From assembly GCA_021324855.1 (NCBI GenBank), contig JAJPIG010000021.1, positions 1 to 64,000 of the forward strand: 64,000 bases of DNA, written 5' to 3'. Positions 34,801 to 42,801 of the stretch are shown piece by piece. This stretch comes from Pseudomonadota bacterium (GTDB taxonomy: Bacteria; Desulfobacterota; Binatia; Binatales; Binataceae). The translations under genes were made by a program, and so were the position numbers. Position 1 is the stretch's first letter; each line of letters opens with the position of its first letter. Below the pieces are notes generated by a model. It made no database searches. It was given only the letters and a program-made list of their open reading frames with translations, and was not told the DNA's origin.

Positions 34801-35868
34801 GACTCGCTGGTGATCGATCCGACCACGGCTTCACCAACGATCTATGCGGGCGTCGCCGAGGACGCCGATGCCACCGTCACGGGTCTCTCGGCCGATGGCT
34901 CCCAGATTCTCTTCTCGACTTTCCTCGGCGGTCCCAACTTCGACTACGCCGAAGCCATCGCGCTGGACGCCAACGACGACGCCTACGTCACCGGAGAGAC
35001 CTACTTCCCCGCTTTTCCCACCACCAGCAACGCTTTCGAGCAGGCGCCGGTCACGACGCCGGCCTTCGCCGATGCGTTCCTGGCCGAAATGCCGAATTCG
35101 ATGCCAGGCAACGGCTCTGTAACTAAGCTCGCCGCCGGAGCGCAGCTCACCTTTTCCAAAGTGACCACGGCCGGCCAGACCACGGTGACGCAATCGAATA
35201 CCGGACCTGCGTTGCCGCCCGGTTATACGCCGCTCGGGACCACGGTAATGTCGTCGCATATCGGACCTGCGCCCGGCCGGACTCTCGCCGAAACCATGTC
35301 GACGTATGACAACTTCACCACTTCGGCGATCTTCTCGGGCACGGTGCTGATCTGCATCGATTACAATCTCTTGCAGGTCGGTAATCCAGCCGAGGTCGCG
35401 CTTTTGCATTACGACGGCGGCATTTGGCAGAACGTTACCACGTCGAACAACTCGACCAAGGGCGTGGTCTGCGGCGAGACCACGAGTCTTTCCTCGTTCG
35501 CGGTGGCAACCGTCCAGAGCCCGCTGACTATCAAGATCGATCCGCCGGCCAAAGCACCAGTGCATATCAGGCTGCGGAAGAAGGGGACCATTTCGATGAT
35601 GGTGATCTCGACGCCGAGCTTCGATGCCACCCAGCTCGATCCGGTGACCATCAGGCTCTCGGGCGCATCGGTGGAGCTGATCAAGAAAGGTACGAAGTAC
35701 AACTGCCATGCGGTGACGGCGGCGAAGCATCTGAAAAACCTCGCTTGCACGGTGAATTTGGGCGAGCTGGCGCTTGATCCCGAAGACAATTTCGCGGTGA
35801 TGACCGGGATCACCAACACGGGCGCGATAGTGCAGGGAGCAGAGGCGGTCAAAATTGTAAGGAAGTGA
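31861..35868 (+). CDS. Large exported SBBP beta-propeller repeat protein with BNR-like insert
   Basis: A 1335-residue surface or secreted protein. A hydrophobic N-terminus (about 8-24) is followed by an N-terminal domain (about 45-265) with FEPNVGQSRPEVKYFSRG typical of SBBP-repeat proteins, then six SBBP units of the form YSTYLGG...GIAVDSSGxAYVTG (32661-33870). Residues about 680-1000 instead hold BNR/sialidase-like units with YAGTxxGVWMSTDGG-type motifs, and a last SBBP unit follows (FLGGPNFDYAEAIALD, about 1016-1066). The C-terminal 260 residues are Ig-like. Function unknown; a binding or adhesion role is inferred. Confidence 0.82.
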   Translation: MPGGRFAYGLSIAGAVVLLIGAALAPEPGATPPVAGPRSALGTRFAHLPLAFEPNVGQSRPEVKYFSRGRGYTLSLAATSATLRLSHSLTMPPLIAARPGQKLHAARERARTVSIRFIGANEGARAEGVAPLRGVSNYLIGRDPSKWHTHVPIYARVRYRALYPGIDLVYYGHQGELEFDVVVAPDADPDRIRFAIESDTPTTLNRAGDLVVDRDDRVILRKPQVYQETPAGRRIIDGHFRLLGHSTIGFEIASYDHRRPLVIDPTVLTYSSYLGGLSAYGRGIAVDSSGAVYVTGWTDLKDDLPTRSPNTGGPYQAHLKPGSINGFAINAFVAKFDTTMSGDSSLVYSTYLGGSGVDEAFGIAVDSSGDAYVTGFTTSADFPQQNSSVQVSGYAGGPADAFVTELLPDGSGLVYSTYLGGEGFDIGEGVAVDPSGSVYVGGQTYSLHFPTTGNALQQSDPVSSQTPEGFLTKLTPASAGSIALAYSTYLASTNIPPSEFSGVNVASVAADSAGIAYVAGEADPNFLSGIIGAPTNYAGAEDAIIAAIDTTKSGASSLVYATYLGGSATDGASGIAIAPSCTSPCAAYVTGSTISADFPVTVGAADTTFNNTAEDFAAEILPSGKPMWVTFLGGSLIANATAIAVDTSGRPFIAGATWSPDFPVLNQIQSFGGLSGQLLESPDDGATVTDLNWPGSTAGSIMVGTLALDTSPSPANPSVIYAGTVANGVWMSTDGGMNFNQITNAGFPELSAVGCWGLAYTNLTTPPMLYAGCNNGLYLITNDGANVTKAAATNFPSTPTIHSLTTGGASAPNQVYIGTNEGFYVSPDNGATFNKTSGLPANTQVWRSVIDKQGNLVLGTNKGVFVSTDGTAGKKFTATNLNWVQVNALAADTVSGIVYAGTENGVVASNDEFNTNFTFGFGLATFPSVSGLAVDYSTTPPSVFAAVDDFTNRAGWIVKSTDQGQTFQLVFGNNIFPGFTDSLVIDPTTASPTIYAGVAEDADATVTGLSADGSQILFSTFLGGPNFDYAEAIALDANDDAYVTGETYFPAFPTTSNAFEQAPVTTPAFADAFLAEMPNSMPGNGSVTKLAAGAQLTFSKVTTAGQTTVTQSNTGPALPPGYTPLGTTVMSSHIGPAPGRTLAETMSTYDNFTTSAIFSGTVLICIDYNLLQVGNPAEVALLHYDGGIWQNVTTSNNSTKGVVCGETTSLSSFAVATVQSPLTIKIDPPAKAPVHIRLRKKGTISMMVISTPSFDATQLDPVTIRLSGASVELIKKGTKYNCHAVTAAKHLKNLACTVNLGELALDPEDNFAVMTGITNTGAIVQGAEAVKIVRK

Positions 35869-35873
35869 GCTGA

Positions 35874-35889
35874 CCGGGCGTCAGCCCGG
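35874..35889. terminator. Short GC hairpin between convergent genes
   Basis: CCGGGC-GTCA-GCCCGG at 35874-35889 lies between the ends of the repeat-protein gene and the molybdoenzyme gene, overlapping the last codons of the latter. No T-run follows, so this is only a possible bidirectional terminator. Confidence 0.35.
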
Positions 35890-36903
35890 CGAAACTTCGA
35901 GGTCTATCCGCGGCTGGCCGCTCATCCCAGAGCCCTGCTGAGGATCGACCACGGGTTGCGTCCGGCCATCGCCGGCGGTTGCGCGAGCCCGCACGTGATA
36001 CGTTCCCGGCTCGCGCGGCGCGAAGTGATATTTCCAGACGGTCCATTCGTAGCGTTGGCGATTTTTGACCAGTTCCGCCTCGCGCCAATCGGTTCCGCCG
36101 TCGGTCGAGACGTCGACTCTGCGGATTCCCGACGGGCCGGCGAGCGCCCATCCCCAGATGTCGACCGGCGCCGCGACGCGCGTCGGCACGGCGAGGTCCG
36201 CCGAGACCATCGGGATCGGACGCGGCGAGAAAAAGCCTGAGTTGACCTTGCGCCACGCCGAGTTGCTCCATCCGCGCATCTCCCAATAGCCGATGAACTT
36301 GTGATCGACGAATTCAATACGGGTGATCCACTTTGGCTGCTTCATTCCGTACTTGCCGGGAATGAACAGCCGCAGAGGAAAGCCATGCGCGGGCGGCAGT
36401 GGCGCGCCGTTCATCAGGTAGGGCATGAAATTTTCGCGACGCATAAGCTCGTCGATTGGGATGCCGGTGAAGTAGCCGTCGGCACCGTAAAGCGCGGCAT
36501 AAACCGCGTTGCGCTTGATTCGCACCCGCTCCAGTAACGGACGCAGGGCCGGCCCGACCCAGCGCGCATTGCCGATCAGATTGCCGTCGGGCGGGTTCGA
36601 GATGCATTCGAGCGTGAGCGTTTCATCGATCGTGGGGAGCTTCCTGATATCTTCCCATCGCAGTTCGAACGGATTCTCAACCAGGCCGCCGATCCGGAGC
36701 CGCCACGCCGCGTGATCGATATGCGGGGTTGCGCCGTAGGTCGTGACATAGAAGCGATTGGCAGGCGTGAGTCCGCCGAAGGGCGAAGCGGGGCGCTCAG
36801 CGGCGGCGATCTTGAGCACCATCGGCAACCTCGCGGCAACGATCGCCGAGCCTACGACCTGTACGAATTTTCTGCGCGTCATCGCGATGCCCGCCGATTT
36901 CAT
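35881..36903 (-). CDS. Sulfite-oxidase-like molybdopterin oxidoreductase, TAT-exported
   Basis: A 340-residue periplasmic molybdoenzyme of the sulfite oxidase/MsrP group. A twin-arginine signal (MTRRKFVQVVG, Arg10-Arg11) is followed by the Moco domain; the molybdenum ligand is probably Cys100 in LECISNPPDG. The C-terminal dimerisation domain has VSTDGGTDWREAEL. The ATG at Met8 (MTRRKF) is a possible alternative start. No heme partner gene adjoins. Confidence 0.85.
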   Translation of the reverse strand: MKSAGIAMTRRKFVQVVGSAIVAARLPMVLKIAAAERPASPFGGLTPANRFYVTTYGATPHIDHAAWRLRIGGLVENPFELRWEDIRKLPTIDETLTLECISNPPDGNLIGNARWVGPALRPLLERVRIKRNAVYAALYGADGYFTGIPIDELMRRENFMPYLMNGAPLPPAHGFPLRLFIPGKYGMKQPKWITRIEFVDHKFIGYWEMRGWSNSAWRKVNSGFFSPRPIPMVSADLAVPTRVAAPVDIWGWALAGPSGIRRVDVSTDGGTDWREAELVKNRQRYEWTVWKYHFAPREPGTYHVRARATAGDGRTQPVVDPQQGSGMSGQPRIDLEVSPG

Positions 36904-36965
36904 CTAAGCGAAAATTCATAGCCGCGGCCATCGGGTTTCAATCCCCGCTGGTCATCGCCGGCATT

Positions 36966-36980
36966 ATGACATAACGTCAT
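36966..36980. promoter_or_regulatory. Short palindrome before a TTG-started gene
   Basis: ATGAC-ATAAC-GTCAT (36966-36980) is a 5-bp inverted repeat in the 109-bp gap between two divergent genes. It could be a dimer binding site. The gap holds nothing else clear. Confidence 0.3.
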
Positions 36981-37012
36981 CTCTGGATGCTCCGACGATA
37001 AGGAGAGGGTCG

Positions 37013-37666
37013 TTGCCGAGCACGCCGCGCAAAGAGGACAAGCCGATTCGGCCGCCGTCGCGGACCGCCGACAGCGCGGGCCGCGGCATCGGCCCGCCAG
37101 CCGAGGAGAGCACCGCGCCGCGGCTTACTCCGGAGTGGCTCGCCTCGATGCTGCTCGATGTCACCGCTCATCTGATGAATGCCGTCGATCGCGCGGCGCG
37201 CCTGCGGGATCCGCTCGAGCGGATCGCGCAGGCGGCCGAAGCCGGCGCCGATGTGGCCGAAGCCGAAGCGGAGCGTCGCGGGGCGGCGCTCCGAATCAGG
37301 CGGCGGCGGGTCGCGATTGCGATCGCGGCCATACTTGCCGCGATCGCAATCGCGGTTCCTGCATGGCGCTTCGGCGTGTTCCACCGCTTTGACGAGGTAT
37401 CTTCGTCCGAATCCGCCGCAGGCGCGCATCGCTTCGTTCTCGGCGGCGTCAGTTACGAAGTGACGCGCGCCGAGTTCGAAGCGCGCCTCAAACCGATCGA
37501 TCCCGAACCGATTCGCAAGTATTGGGTGCGGATCGACGGACGCCGATATCCGGTCAAGCAGGCAGTCGGCGTGGGGCTCGGCGCTGAGCGCGCGAGCTTC
37601 AGCAGCGGCCAGGCGATCAGCATCCTGCACAAGCTCGGCTACCAGACCGAGGACTCGCCGCAGTAG
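37013..37666 (+). CDS. Single-span membrane protein of unknown function
   Basis: A 217-residue protein started by TTG 37013, supported by AAGGAGAGGG 3 bases upstream. Residues 1-35 are Pro/Arg-rich; a helical region with LLDVTAHLMNAVDRAA (about 48-62) and an Ala/Glu-rich stretch lead to one membrane helix at about 100-117. The C-terminal 70 residues (GRRYPVKQAVGV...FSSGQAISILHKLGY) resemble a small module seen in other bacterial proteins with the pattern YPxK...F..G....L..LG[FY], but I cannot assign a function. Confidence 0.6.
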   Translation: MPSTPRKEDKPIRPPSRTADSAGRGIGPPAEESTAPRLTPEWLASMLLDVTAHLMNAVDRAARLRDPLERIAQAAEAGADVAEAEAERRGAALRIRRRRVAIAIAAILAAIAIAVPAWRFGVFHRFDEVSSSESAAGAHRFVLGGVSYEVTRAEFEARLKPIDPEPIRKYWVRIDGRRYPVKQAVGVGLGAERASFSSGQAISILHKLGYQTEDSPQ

Positions 37667-37670
37667 TGAA

Positions 37671-38393
37671 TTACCATCCGCGCAGGATTCGCGTGGTTAC
37701 GTAGATCGCCAGCATCCCGATGGCCGTCGTGACGCCGACCATCGGGGAGTCGTGCTCCTTCGCTTCCGGCAGCAGATCCGATGCGCCGATATATAGAAAC
37801 GAGCCGGCGAAGAAAGCCAGAATCCACGGCAGCGCGCGATTGAGATCGATCAGCAGTGTCGAGACCGCCCCGAGCAGCGGCGCAATCATGTCGAGCGCGA
37901 GCCAGAATGTCGCGCGCCGAAGCGGGTTGCCATGCGCGAGTACGACCGTGACGGTGTTGAGACCGTCGCTCAGATCATGCGCGATGATTCCGAAGGCGAT
38001 CAGCAATCCGATCTGCGTGCTCGTCTGAAAGCCAACGCCGATAGCGACGCCGTCCAAGAAGCTGTGGAACGTCAGGCCCGCCGCCGAAAGCGTGCCGAGT
38101 TCCTGCTCATGCGGCGCAGCGGCATGAACGTGCTCGCGCGCGCGATGCATCGCGGTGTAGCGCTCGAGCGCAAAGAAGGCGAGAAAACCGAGCGCGGCAA
38201 GCGGGATATAGTCGGCCCCGCCGCTGAGCTTAAGGATCTCCGGGATGATGTCGAACAGCGCGACGCCAATCACGGCTCCGGAACTGAAGCCAAGCAGCAG
38301 ATGGAGGCGATCGTGAAAGCGCACCGCAGCAACCCCACCCACGCCGGTCGAAACGAAGGTGAACGCGGCGAAAACAATCGGCATCAGGCGCAT
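37671..38393 (-). CDS. ZIP-family metal transporter
   Basis: A 240-residue permease of the ZIP family, importing or exporting Zn2+ or related metals. Seven to eight membrane helices, with metal-site residues in HSFLDGVAIG (helix IV) and HDLSDGLNTV (helix V), and a His-rich loop (HVHAAAPHE) after helix III. Its start overlaps the stop of the upstream cyclase gene by one base (TGATG), so the two are coupled. Confidence 0.83.
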   Translation of the reverse strand: MRLMPIVFAAFTFVSTGVGGVAAVRFHDRLHLLLGFSSGAVIGVALFDIIPEILKLSGGADYIPLAALGFLAFFALERYTAMHRAREHVHAAAPHEQELGTLSAAGLTFHSFLDGVAIGVGFQTSTQIGLLIAFGIIAHDLSDGLNTVTVVLAHGNPLRRATFWLALDMIAPLLGAVSTLLIDLNRALPWILAFFAGSFLYIGASDLLPEAKEHDSPMVGVTTAIGMLAIYVTTRILRGW

Positions 38394-39310
38394 CAGAAAA
38401 TCGCGATCGGATTCACCGGCGACGCCGTGCCATGCTCCAGCACCAGCGGCGCAAGCACAAACATGAACTCATACCGCCCGATGCGCGCGCAATGCCCGGC
38501 GAGCGCTTCGAAGTCGGCATTGTCGAGCAAATAGACGCCCATCCAGACCAGCGTCGAGGTATGCACCGGCAGATTGAGGCCATGGCCGTAGCCGGACGGC
38601 ATCACGTCGCTGACGCCGTCGGAGCCGAGCAGCGCGATGCGCCGCTCGAAGATCCACGGCATCGTGCTGACGTCGAGCCCGGGCAGACCTTCGGTGAAAA
38701 CGCTCCATCCGCCCCGCTCGCGCCGGCGGCGCGCGCGCCCCGTGCGGACCATCAGGAGGTCGCCCTCGCCGACGCGCACATGATGCTCGCTTTCGGCGCG
38801 TTCGAGATCTTCCACGAAAATCGCTTCGCCCGGCTCGAGCCAATCGACGCCGCGGATCTTCGGAATGTCGAGCAGCACGCCGCGCCCGATAATTCCGTTG
38901 CGCGCCACCTCAACGCCGCATCGATGAGCCCCCTGGAAATTCACCTCGGCGGACGGGAAGCCGTTGTACATCTTGTCGTCCCAAAAATAATGGCAGAGCG
39001 CGTCGAGATGGGTCTCCGAAAAGCCATGCGCCGCAATCGCAAAGTAATCAGCCGAGCCCTGGATTCCCAACGGATGGCCGAGGCGGCCCGCGCGGATCAT
39101 CAGATGCGTTGTCGGACGTGGATTATCCGGCGCCGGTTCGGTCGCGACCGGCCGCGACAGCGAAACCGTCACGCCCGATTGCGCGAGCCGAGCGGCGGCG
39201 GCGCGCCGTTCGTCGGTGATGAAGTTGAGCGCGCCGTGCTGATCGTCCGCGCCCCATCGTCCCCAGTTGCTGATCTTCGGGAACATCGCGACGATCTCTT
39301 TTTCTGTCAT
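38393..39310 (-). CDS. Cyclase family protein (kynurenine-formamidase-like)
   Basis: A 305-residue metal-dependent hydrolase of the cyclase/KynB family. The metal motif is in ETHLDALCHYFWDDKMYNG, with the family's following Asn/Gly-rich blocks (IIGRGVLLDIP, GDLLMVRTGR, GLDVSTMPWI, GSDGVSDVMPS). AGGAGAAAG precedes the ATG at 39310, which I choose over earlier in-frame ATGs at 39325 and 39349. It lies 62 bases downstream of trmI. Confidence 0.82.
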   Translation of the reverse strand: MTEKEIVAMFPKISNWGRWGADDQHGALNFITDERRAAAARLAQSGVTVSLSRPVATEPAPDNPRPTTHLMIRAGRLGHPLGIQGSADYFAIAAHGFSETHLDALCHYFWDDKMYNGFPSAEVNFQGAHRCGVEVARNGIIGRGVLLDIPKIRGVDWLEPGEAIFVEDLERAESEHHVRVGEGDLLMVRTGRARRRRERGGWSVFTEGLPGLDVSTMPWIFERRIALLGSDGVSDVMPSGYGHGLNLPVHTSTLVWMGVYLLDNADFEALAGHCARIGRYEFMFVLAPLVLEHGTASPVNPIAIF

Positions 39311-39372
39311 CTTTCTCCTGCTCATGCTGCTCGTGCCCTCATTTCTCATCGCCGGCCTTGTTTTTATCCGCT

Positions 39373-40239
39373 TCAGTCGCGCGCCAAGTCGGTGTCGTCG
39401 ATCGTATCGGGTACATTCTCATCGGATTCGTTCTCGATCGGCGTGGGTGCGGGTGCTTTGGCGCCCTCCGCCAGCCGGCGCGCCACGATAATGAACCCCG
39501 AATGGGCGACCATTCGATGCACCGGGCGCACGCTCATCCCCTTCACGTGCCAGTTGCGCAGGAGCGTCTCGAAGCTCTCGGTTTCGGCGAACCATGGGCT
39601 TCGATTGAGCGCATCGACGGTCGCTTTCAACTGGATCGCGGTCGGCACGTAGCAGACGATCACGCCGCCGGGGCGGAGCGCGCGCGCCGCATGCTCGAGC
39701 GCGCCGGATGGTTCGGCGAGATCGAGAAACATCCGATCGACGCCGGTCTCGTCAAAGCCCTGATAGAGATCGCGCACGTGAAGCGTCCAGTTGGGCGCCG
39801 CGCCGAAGAAGGCCGCGACGTTGCGTCTAGCGATGGCCGCGAAATCCTCGCGCAGTTCATAGGAGATGACGCGTCCGTGCGGTCCAACGGCGCGCAGCAG
39901 CGCGATCGTCAGCGCGCCCGCGCCGACGCCGCCCTCGATCACGGTTGCGCCCGGGAAGACGTCGCCCCAGATGAGCAGCGGGCCGGTGTCCTTTGGATAG
40001 ATCACCTGCGCCCGGCGCGGCATCAGCGGGACCAGGTCGGCGTACGTCGGGCGCATCACGAGAAACGGCTCACCGCTCGAGAGCTTGATGCGCGAGCCTT
40101 CGGGCAGGCCGATCAGGTCGCCGCCGTCGATGTCTCCGCGAATCGCGATCCGATGGCCGCGCCGAAGGATCTTCAGGTAACGGCGGCCCTTGCGATCGAT
40201 CAGGATGACCGCGTCGTTTTCGTTCAATAGCGCGTCCAA
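39373..40239 (-). CDS. trmI: tRNA (adenine-N1)-methyltransferase TrmI
   Basis: TrmI makes m1A58 in the T-loop of tRNAs. The 288-residue protein has an N-terminal beta domain (IDRKGRRYLKIL), the conserved linker QVIYPKDTGPLLIWGDVFPGATVIEGGVGAGALT and a Rossmann SAM domain with GRVISYELREDFAAIARRN. The last 35 residues are a non-conserved tail. It precedes the cyclase and ZIP genes on the minus strand. Confidence 0.88.
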   Translation of the reverse strand: MDALLNENDAVILIDRKGRRYLKILRRGHRIAIRGDIDGGDLIGLPEGSRIKLSSGEPFLVMRPTYADLVPLMPRRAQVIYPKDTGPLLIWGDVFPGATVIEGGVGAGALTIALLRAVGPHGRVISYELREDFAAIARRNVAAFFGAAPNWTLHVRDLYQGFDETGVDRMFLDLAEPSGALEHAARALRPGGVIVCYVPTAIQLKATVDALNRSPWFAETESFETLLRNWHVKGMSVRPVHRMVAHSGFIIVARRLAEGAKAPAPTPIENESDENVPDTIDDTDLARD

Positions 40240-40540
40240 GACTGATTAGGCTTAGACGCTTCCCCGCCTCTGCGCAACGCGTGATGGATGTGGCCGCTGA
40301 GACTATCGTTACTTCGCCCGAGTTGCCGGCAACGGTAGCTCCGTGTCATTTCGAGCGCATTGAGGAATCTCGAATCACGCGAAAATTGACATTATTCGGG
40401 ACCCTTCGCCTCCCGGACTCTGTTCACAACGACAAAGCGCCTGATTCTTCAGGTGCAGATATTCGCGCGCCGCTACAGTAAGATTCGCCGGGAAAATCCA
40501 CGCTTGATTCGGGAAAAATTTCAAGCGGAGGGGAACGCAC
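40240..40540. repeat. Intergenic region with a half of a REP-like element
   Basis: No gene. The segment 40345-40405 (with CATTTCGAGCGCATTGAGG, AATCTCGAATC, then GGGACCCTTCG) looks like one arm of the widespread GTCATTTCGAG...GAGGAATCTC family of bacterial intergenic repeats, often paired into hairpins; only one arm is evident here, and no second copy was found in the window. Confidence 0.35.
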
Positions 40541-40951
40541 ATGTCGAGGCTCACGATCTTCATCGGGCGGCTGATGGGGTTGTTCTTCGTGCTTTTCGCA
40601 CTCGCGATGCTGATGAATCGCCATTCGACGGTCGAGGCGGCGATCGATTTTATGCACGACCCGCCGGCTTTGATGATCGCCGGCATCATGGCCTTGCTCG
40701 CCGGACTCGCGATCGTTCTGGGTCACAATGTCTGGTCGGGCGGAGCGCTGCCTATCGTCGTCACGCTGCTTGGATGGATTTTCGTGATCCGCGGGGTCGT
40801 GATCCTGGCGGTGGCGCGCGAGACGCTGGTGACGATCTTCGAGAAGATGAACTTCGACGGGCACTATTATCTGTTCGTCGGGATCGTGCTGGTGATCGGA
40901 CTTTACCTCACGATCGCGAGCTTCATGGCGTCGGCGCCGGCGGAGGGTTAA
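40541..40951 (+). CDS. Hypothetical four-helix membrane protein
   Basis: A 136-residue integral membrane protein with four hydrophobic segments (about 7-24, 42-61, 69-89, 109-128). GGAGGGGAAC precedes the ATG. The layout (short loop with DFMHDPP between helices 1 and 2) is like small DUF-type membrane proteins; I cannot name it. It is isolated between intergenic regions. Confidence 0.7.
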   Translation: MSRLTIFIGRLMGLFFVLFALAMLMNRHSTVEAAIDFMHDPPALMIAGIMALLAGLAIVLGHNVWSGGALPIVVTLLGWIFVIRGVVILAVARETLVTIFEKMNFDGHYYLFVGIVLVIGLYLTIASFMASAPAEG

Positions 40952-40980
40952 TCCCGCATCGGCGACTCAGAAAGGCGTGA

Positions 40981-41009
40981 TTCGGCGCTGGCGCGACGCG
41001 TGCTACAAT
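40981..41009 (+). promoter_or_regulatory. Candidate sigma-70 promoter for the zinc-ribbon genes
   Basis: TTCGGC (40981-40986) and TACAAT (41004-41009) are 17 bases apart, about 175 bases upstream of the small zinc-ribbon gene at 41184. A short hairpin AATGGC-N5-GCCATT follows at 41023-41039 in the leader. The -35 match is weak. Confidence 0.4.
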
Positions 41010-41183
41010 ACCTGCTTGACTGAATGGCAAGCCGCCATTTAGGCTGGAGGATCGTTCGGGTGCGAGTTTTTTAAGCAATTGGAGGCGGTTTGGCTGGGGG
41101 AGCAGCCCGGTTTGACCACAGATGGCGCTGCATGCGAGCGAATCGGGCTCCGGCGTCGAAATTCGATAAGAGAGTAATCCAAC

Positions 41184-41354
41184 ATGGCTGAAAAAAAGGC
41201 ACGCACCGCTGAGAAGAGCGGTGAGGCGCAACACAAGCATCTCTGCAAAAGCTGCGGCGCAGAGGCCAAAGTGACGCTGTTCACCGGCTTCGGCCGCAAG
41301 GGCTTCTTCGCCGTCTGCGAGAAGCAGTGCGGCTACGTCGGACGGCTGCGCTGA
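41184..41354 (+). CDS. Small zinc-ribbon protein, 56 residues
   Basis: A Lys-rich N-terminus (MAEKKARTAEKSG) leads to one zinc ribbon: CKSC at 21-24 and CEKQC at 45-49, with Phe/Gly-rich linking residues. The frame ends at TGA 41352-41354. I do not recognise the family, though the fold type (two cysteine pairs about 20 apart) is that of small RNA- or DNA-binding zinc ribbons. It lies 22 bases before a second Cys-rich gene and may form an operon with it and secF. Confidence 0.6.
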   Translation: MAEKKARTAEKSGEAQHKHLCKSCGAEAKVTLFTGFGRKGFFAVCEKQCGYVGRLR

Positions 41355-41376
41355 GGCTGCGGGGAGTAGCGGAACG

Positions 41377-41718
41377 ATGGCGAGGACCCGCAAGAGCAAG
41401 TCGAGCAAGCGCGACCTTTACGCAAGTTTTTCAGACACCACCGAAGAAGCCAGCGAAGACGCCGACCTTCCCAAGGACGAAGCCGGGCGCCGCAAAATCA
41501 AGCGCCAATATCAGGAGTTGCTCGGGATCCGGATTGAGAAGCTCCGCGGACGCATCCTGAACCGTGAGCGTAGCAACAAGACCATCGAGGGCATCTACTT
41601 TATCTGCGCCAAATGCCTCAAGGTCTGCCACTCGCTCGATGACGGTCTGGCCGAGGATCCCGCCAATCAGAACAATCAGTGCGGCAAGTGCTCGAAGGGT
41701 CGCACCGCGGCCGCCTAG
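41377..41718 (+). CDS. Cys-rich (CxxCxxxC...CxxC) protein of unknown function
   Basis: A 113-residue protein with a basic N-terminus (MARTRKSKSSKRD), an acidic region (18-36), a helical stretch (38-70) and a C-terminal zinc-ribbon-like set: Cys77, Cys80, Cys84, Cys102 and Cys105. GGGGAG precedes the ATG. No family could be assigned. Gene order zinc-ribbon, Cys-rich, secF suggests a role near translation or export, but this is guesswork. Confidence 0.6.
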   Translation: MARTRKSKSSKRDLYASFSDTTEEASEDADLPKDEAGRRKIKRQYQELLGIRIEKLRGRILNRERSNKTIEGIYFICAKCLKVCHSLDDGLAEDPANQNNQCGKCSKGRTAAA

Positions 41719-41838
41719 CTGCACGTTCTGAACGGTTCCGGCGCAAAGAACGGGACGCACGCTTTCAATTGGAAGCGCGACCCATTAATTGTCTTGCGTC
41801 GCGGCCTCGTTAGGCGACCCTGAGGGGATGAAGACCCG

Positions 41839-42765
41839 ATGTCACTGCAACTCATCAAGCCCGATGTAAATATTGACTTCGTCGGTAAGCGCTACTTCTT
41901 CGTGGCGCTTTCAACCGCGATCAATCTGGCGGCAATCCTACTGCTGATCTTCGTTGGGCTTAACTACGGCGTCGATTTTGCCGGCGGCACGCTCGTGCAG
42001 GTGCGCTTCACCGAAGCTGTCAGCGGCAGCCAGATCCGCGCTGCGCTAGCGCCGCTTCATCTCGGCGATCTCACGGTCCAGGATTTCGGCAAGGTCGGCC
42101 ACGAGTACCTGATTCGCTTCGCTGAGGGGCACAATGTCCGCAACCTGGGCCGCACGATCGGTGACGCGCTGAACAAGGCCGGCAATCACGCCGAAGTGGA
42201 ACGGGTCGAGACAGTCGGCGCGAAGGTCGGCCACGACTTGCGCACCGATGCGATCGAGGCGCTGGTCTTCGCGACTATCCTGATGGGCGTCTACATCGCG
42301 ATCCAGTTCCGGCACGTGAGCTGGAGCTTCGGAGCGGGAGCCGTGATCGCGCTCATACATGACGTGCTGGTCGTCACCGGTGCGCTGGTGATCAGCCAGC
42401 TTCAGTTCGATCTGACCACCCTCGCCGCGCTGCTCACAGTCATCGGCTACTCGGTGCACGACACGATCATCGTCTCAGACCGGATTCGCGAAGATGCGGC
42501 GAAGCGCCGACGCGAGGACCTCGCGACCGTGATGAACCGCGCGATCAATGAGACGCTCTCACGGACGTTGCTGACCTCGGGGACAGCGATCACGGTGCTG
42601 ATCGCACTCCTCGCGTTCGGCGGACCCATCCTGCGTCCGCCCGCCTTCACGCTGCTGGTGGGCTTCATCACCGGGACCTATTCGTCTATCTACATCGCCG
42701 GGCCAGTGGTTCTGTTCTGGGAAGGCGCGGGGCGCCGCCGCAAAACGCTTTCCCGCGCGGCCTGA
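41839..42765 (+). CDS. secF: Protein translocase subunit SecF
   Basis: SecF works with SecD to drive protein export using the proton-motive force. The 308-residue product shows the N-terminal helix, GVDFAGGTLVQVRF, and the six-helix C-terminal unit with YIAIQFRHVSWSFGAGAVIALIHDVLVV and YSVHDTIIVSDRIRE, NRAINETLSRTLLTSGTAI. Length is normal. No secD or yajC lies in the window: an unusual separation, since the genes normally adjoin. Confidence 0.9.
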   Translation: MSLQLIKPDVNIDFVGKRYFFVALSTAINLAAILLLIFVGLNYGVDFAGGTLVQVRFTEAVSGSQIRAALAPLHLGDLTVQDFGKVGHEYLIRFAEGHNVRNLGRTIGDALNKAGNHAEVERVETVGAKVGHDLRTDAIEALVFATILMGVYIAIQFRHVSWSFGAGAVIALIHDVLVVTGALVISQLQFDLTTLAALLTVIGYSVHDTIIVSDRIREDAAKRRREDLATVMNRAINETLSRTLLTSGTAITVLIALLAFGGPILRPPAFTLLVGFITGTYSSIYIAGPVVLFWEGAGRRRKTLSRAA

Positions 42766-42801
42766 TCGGCCGCAATCCTGTCCGACGACTCGGCTCGTCC
42801 G

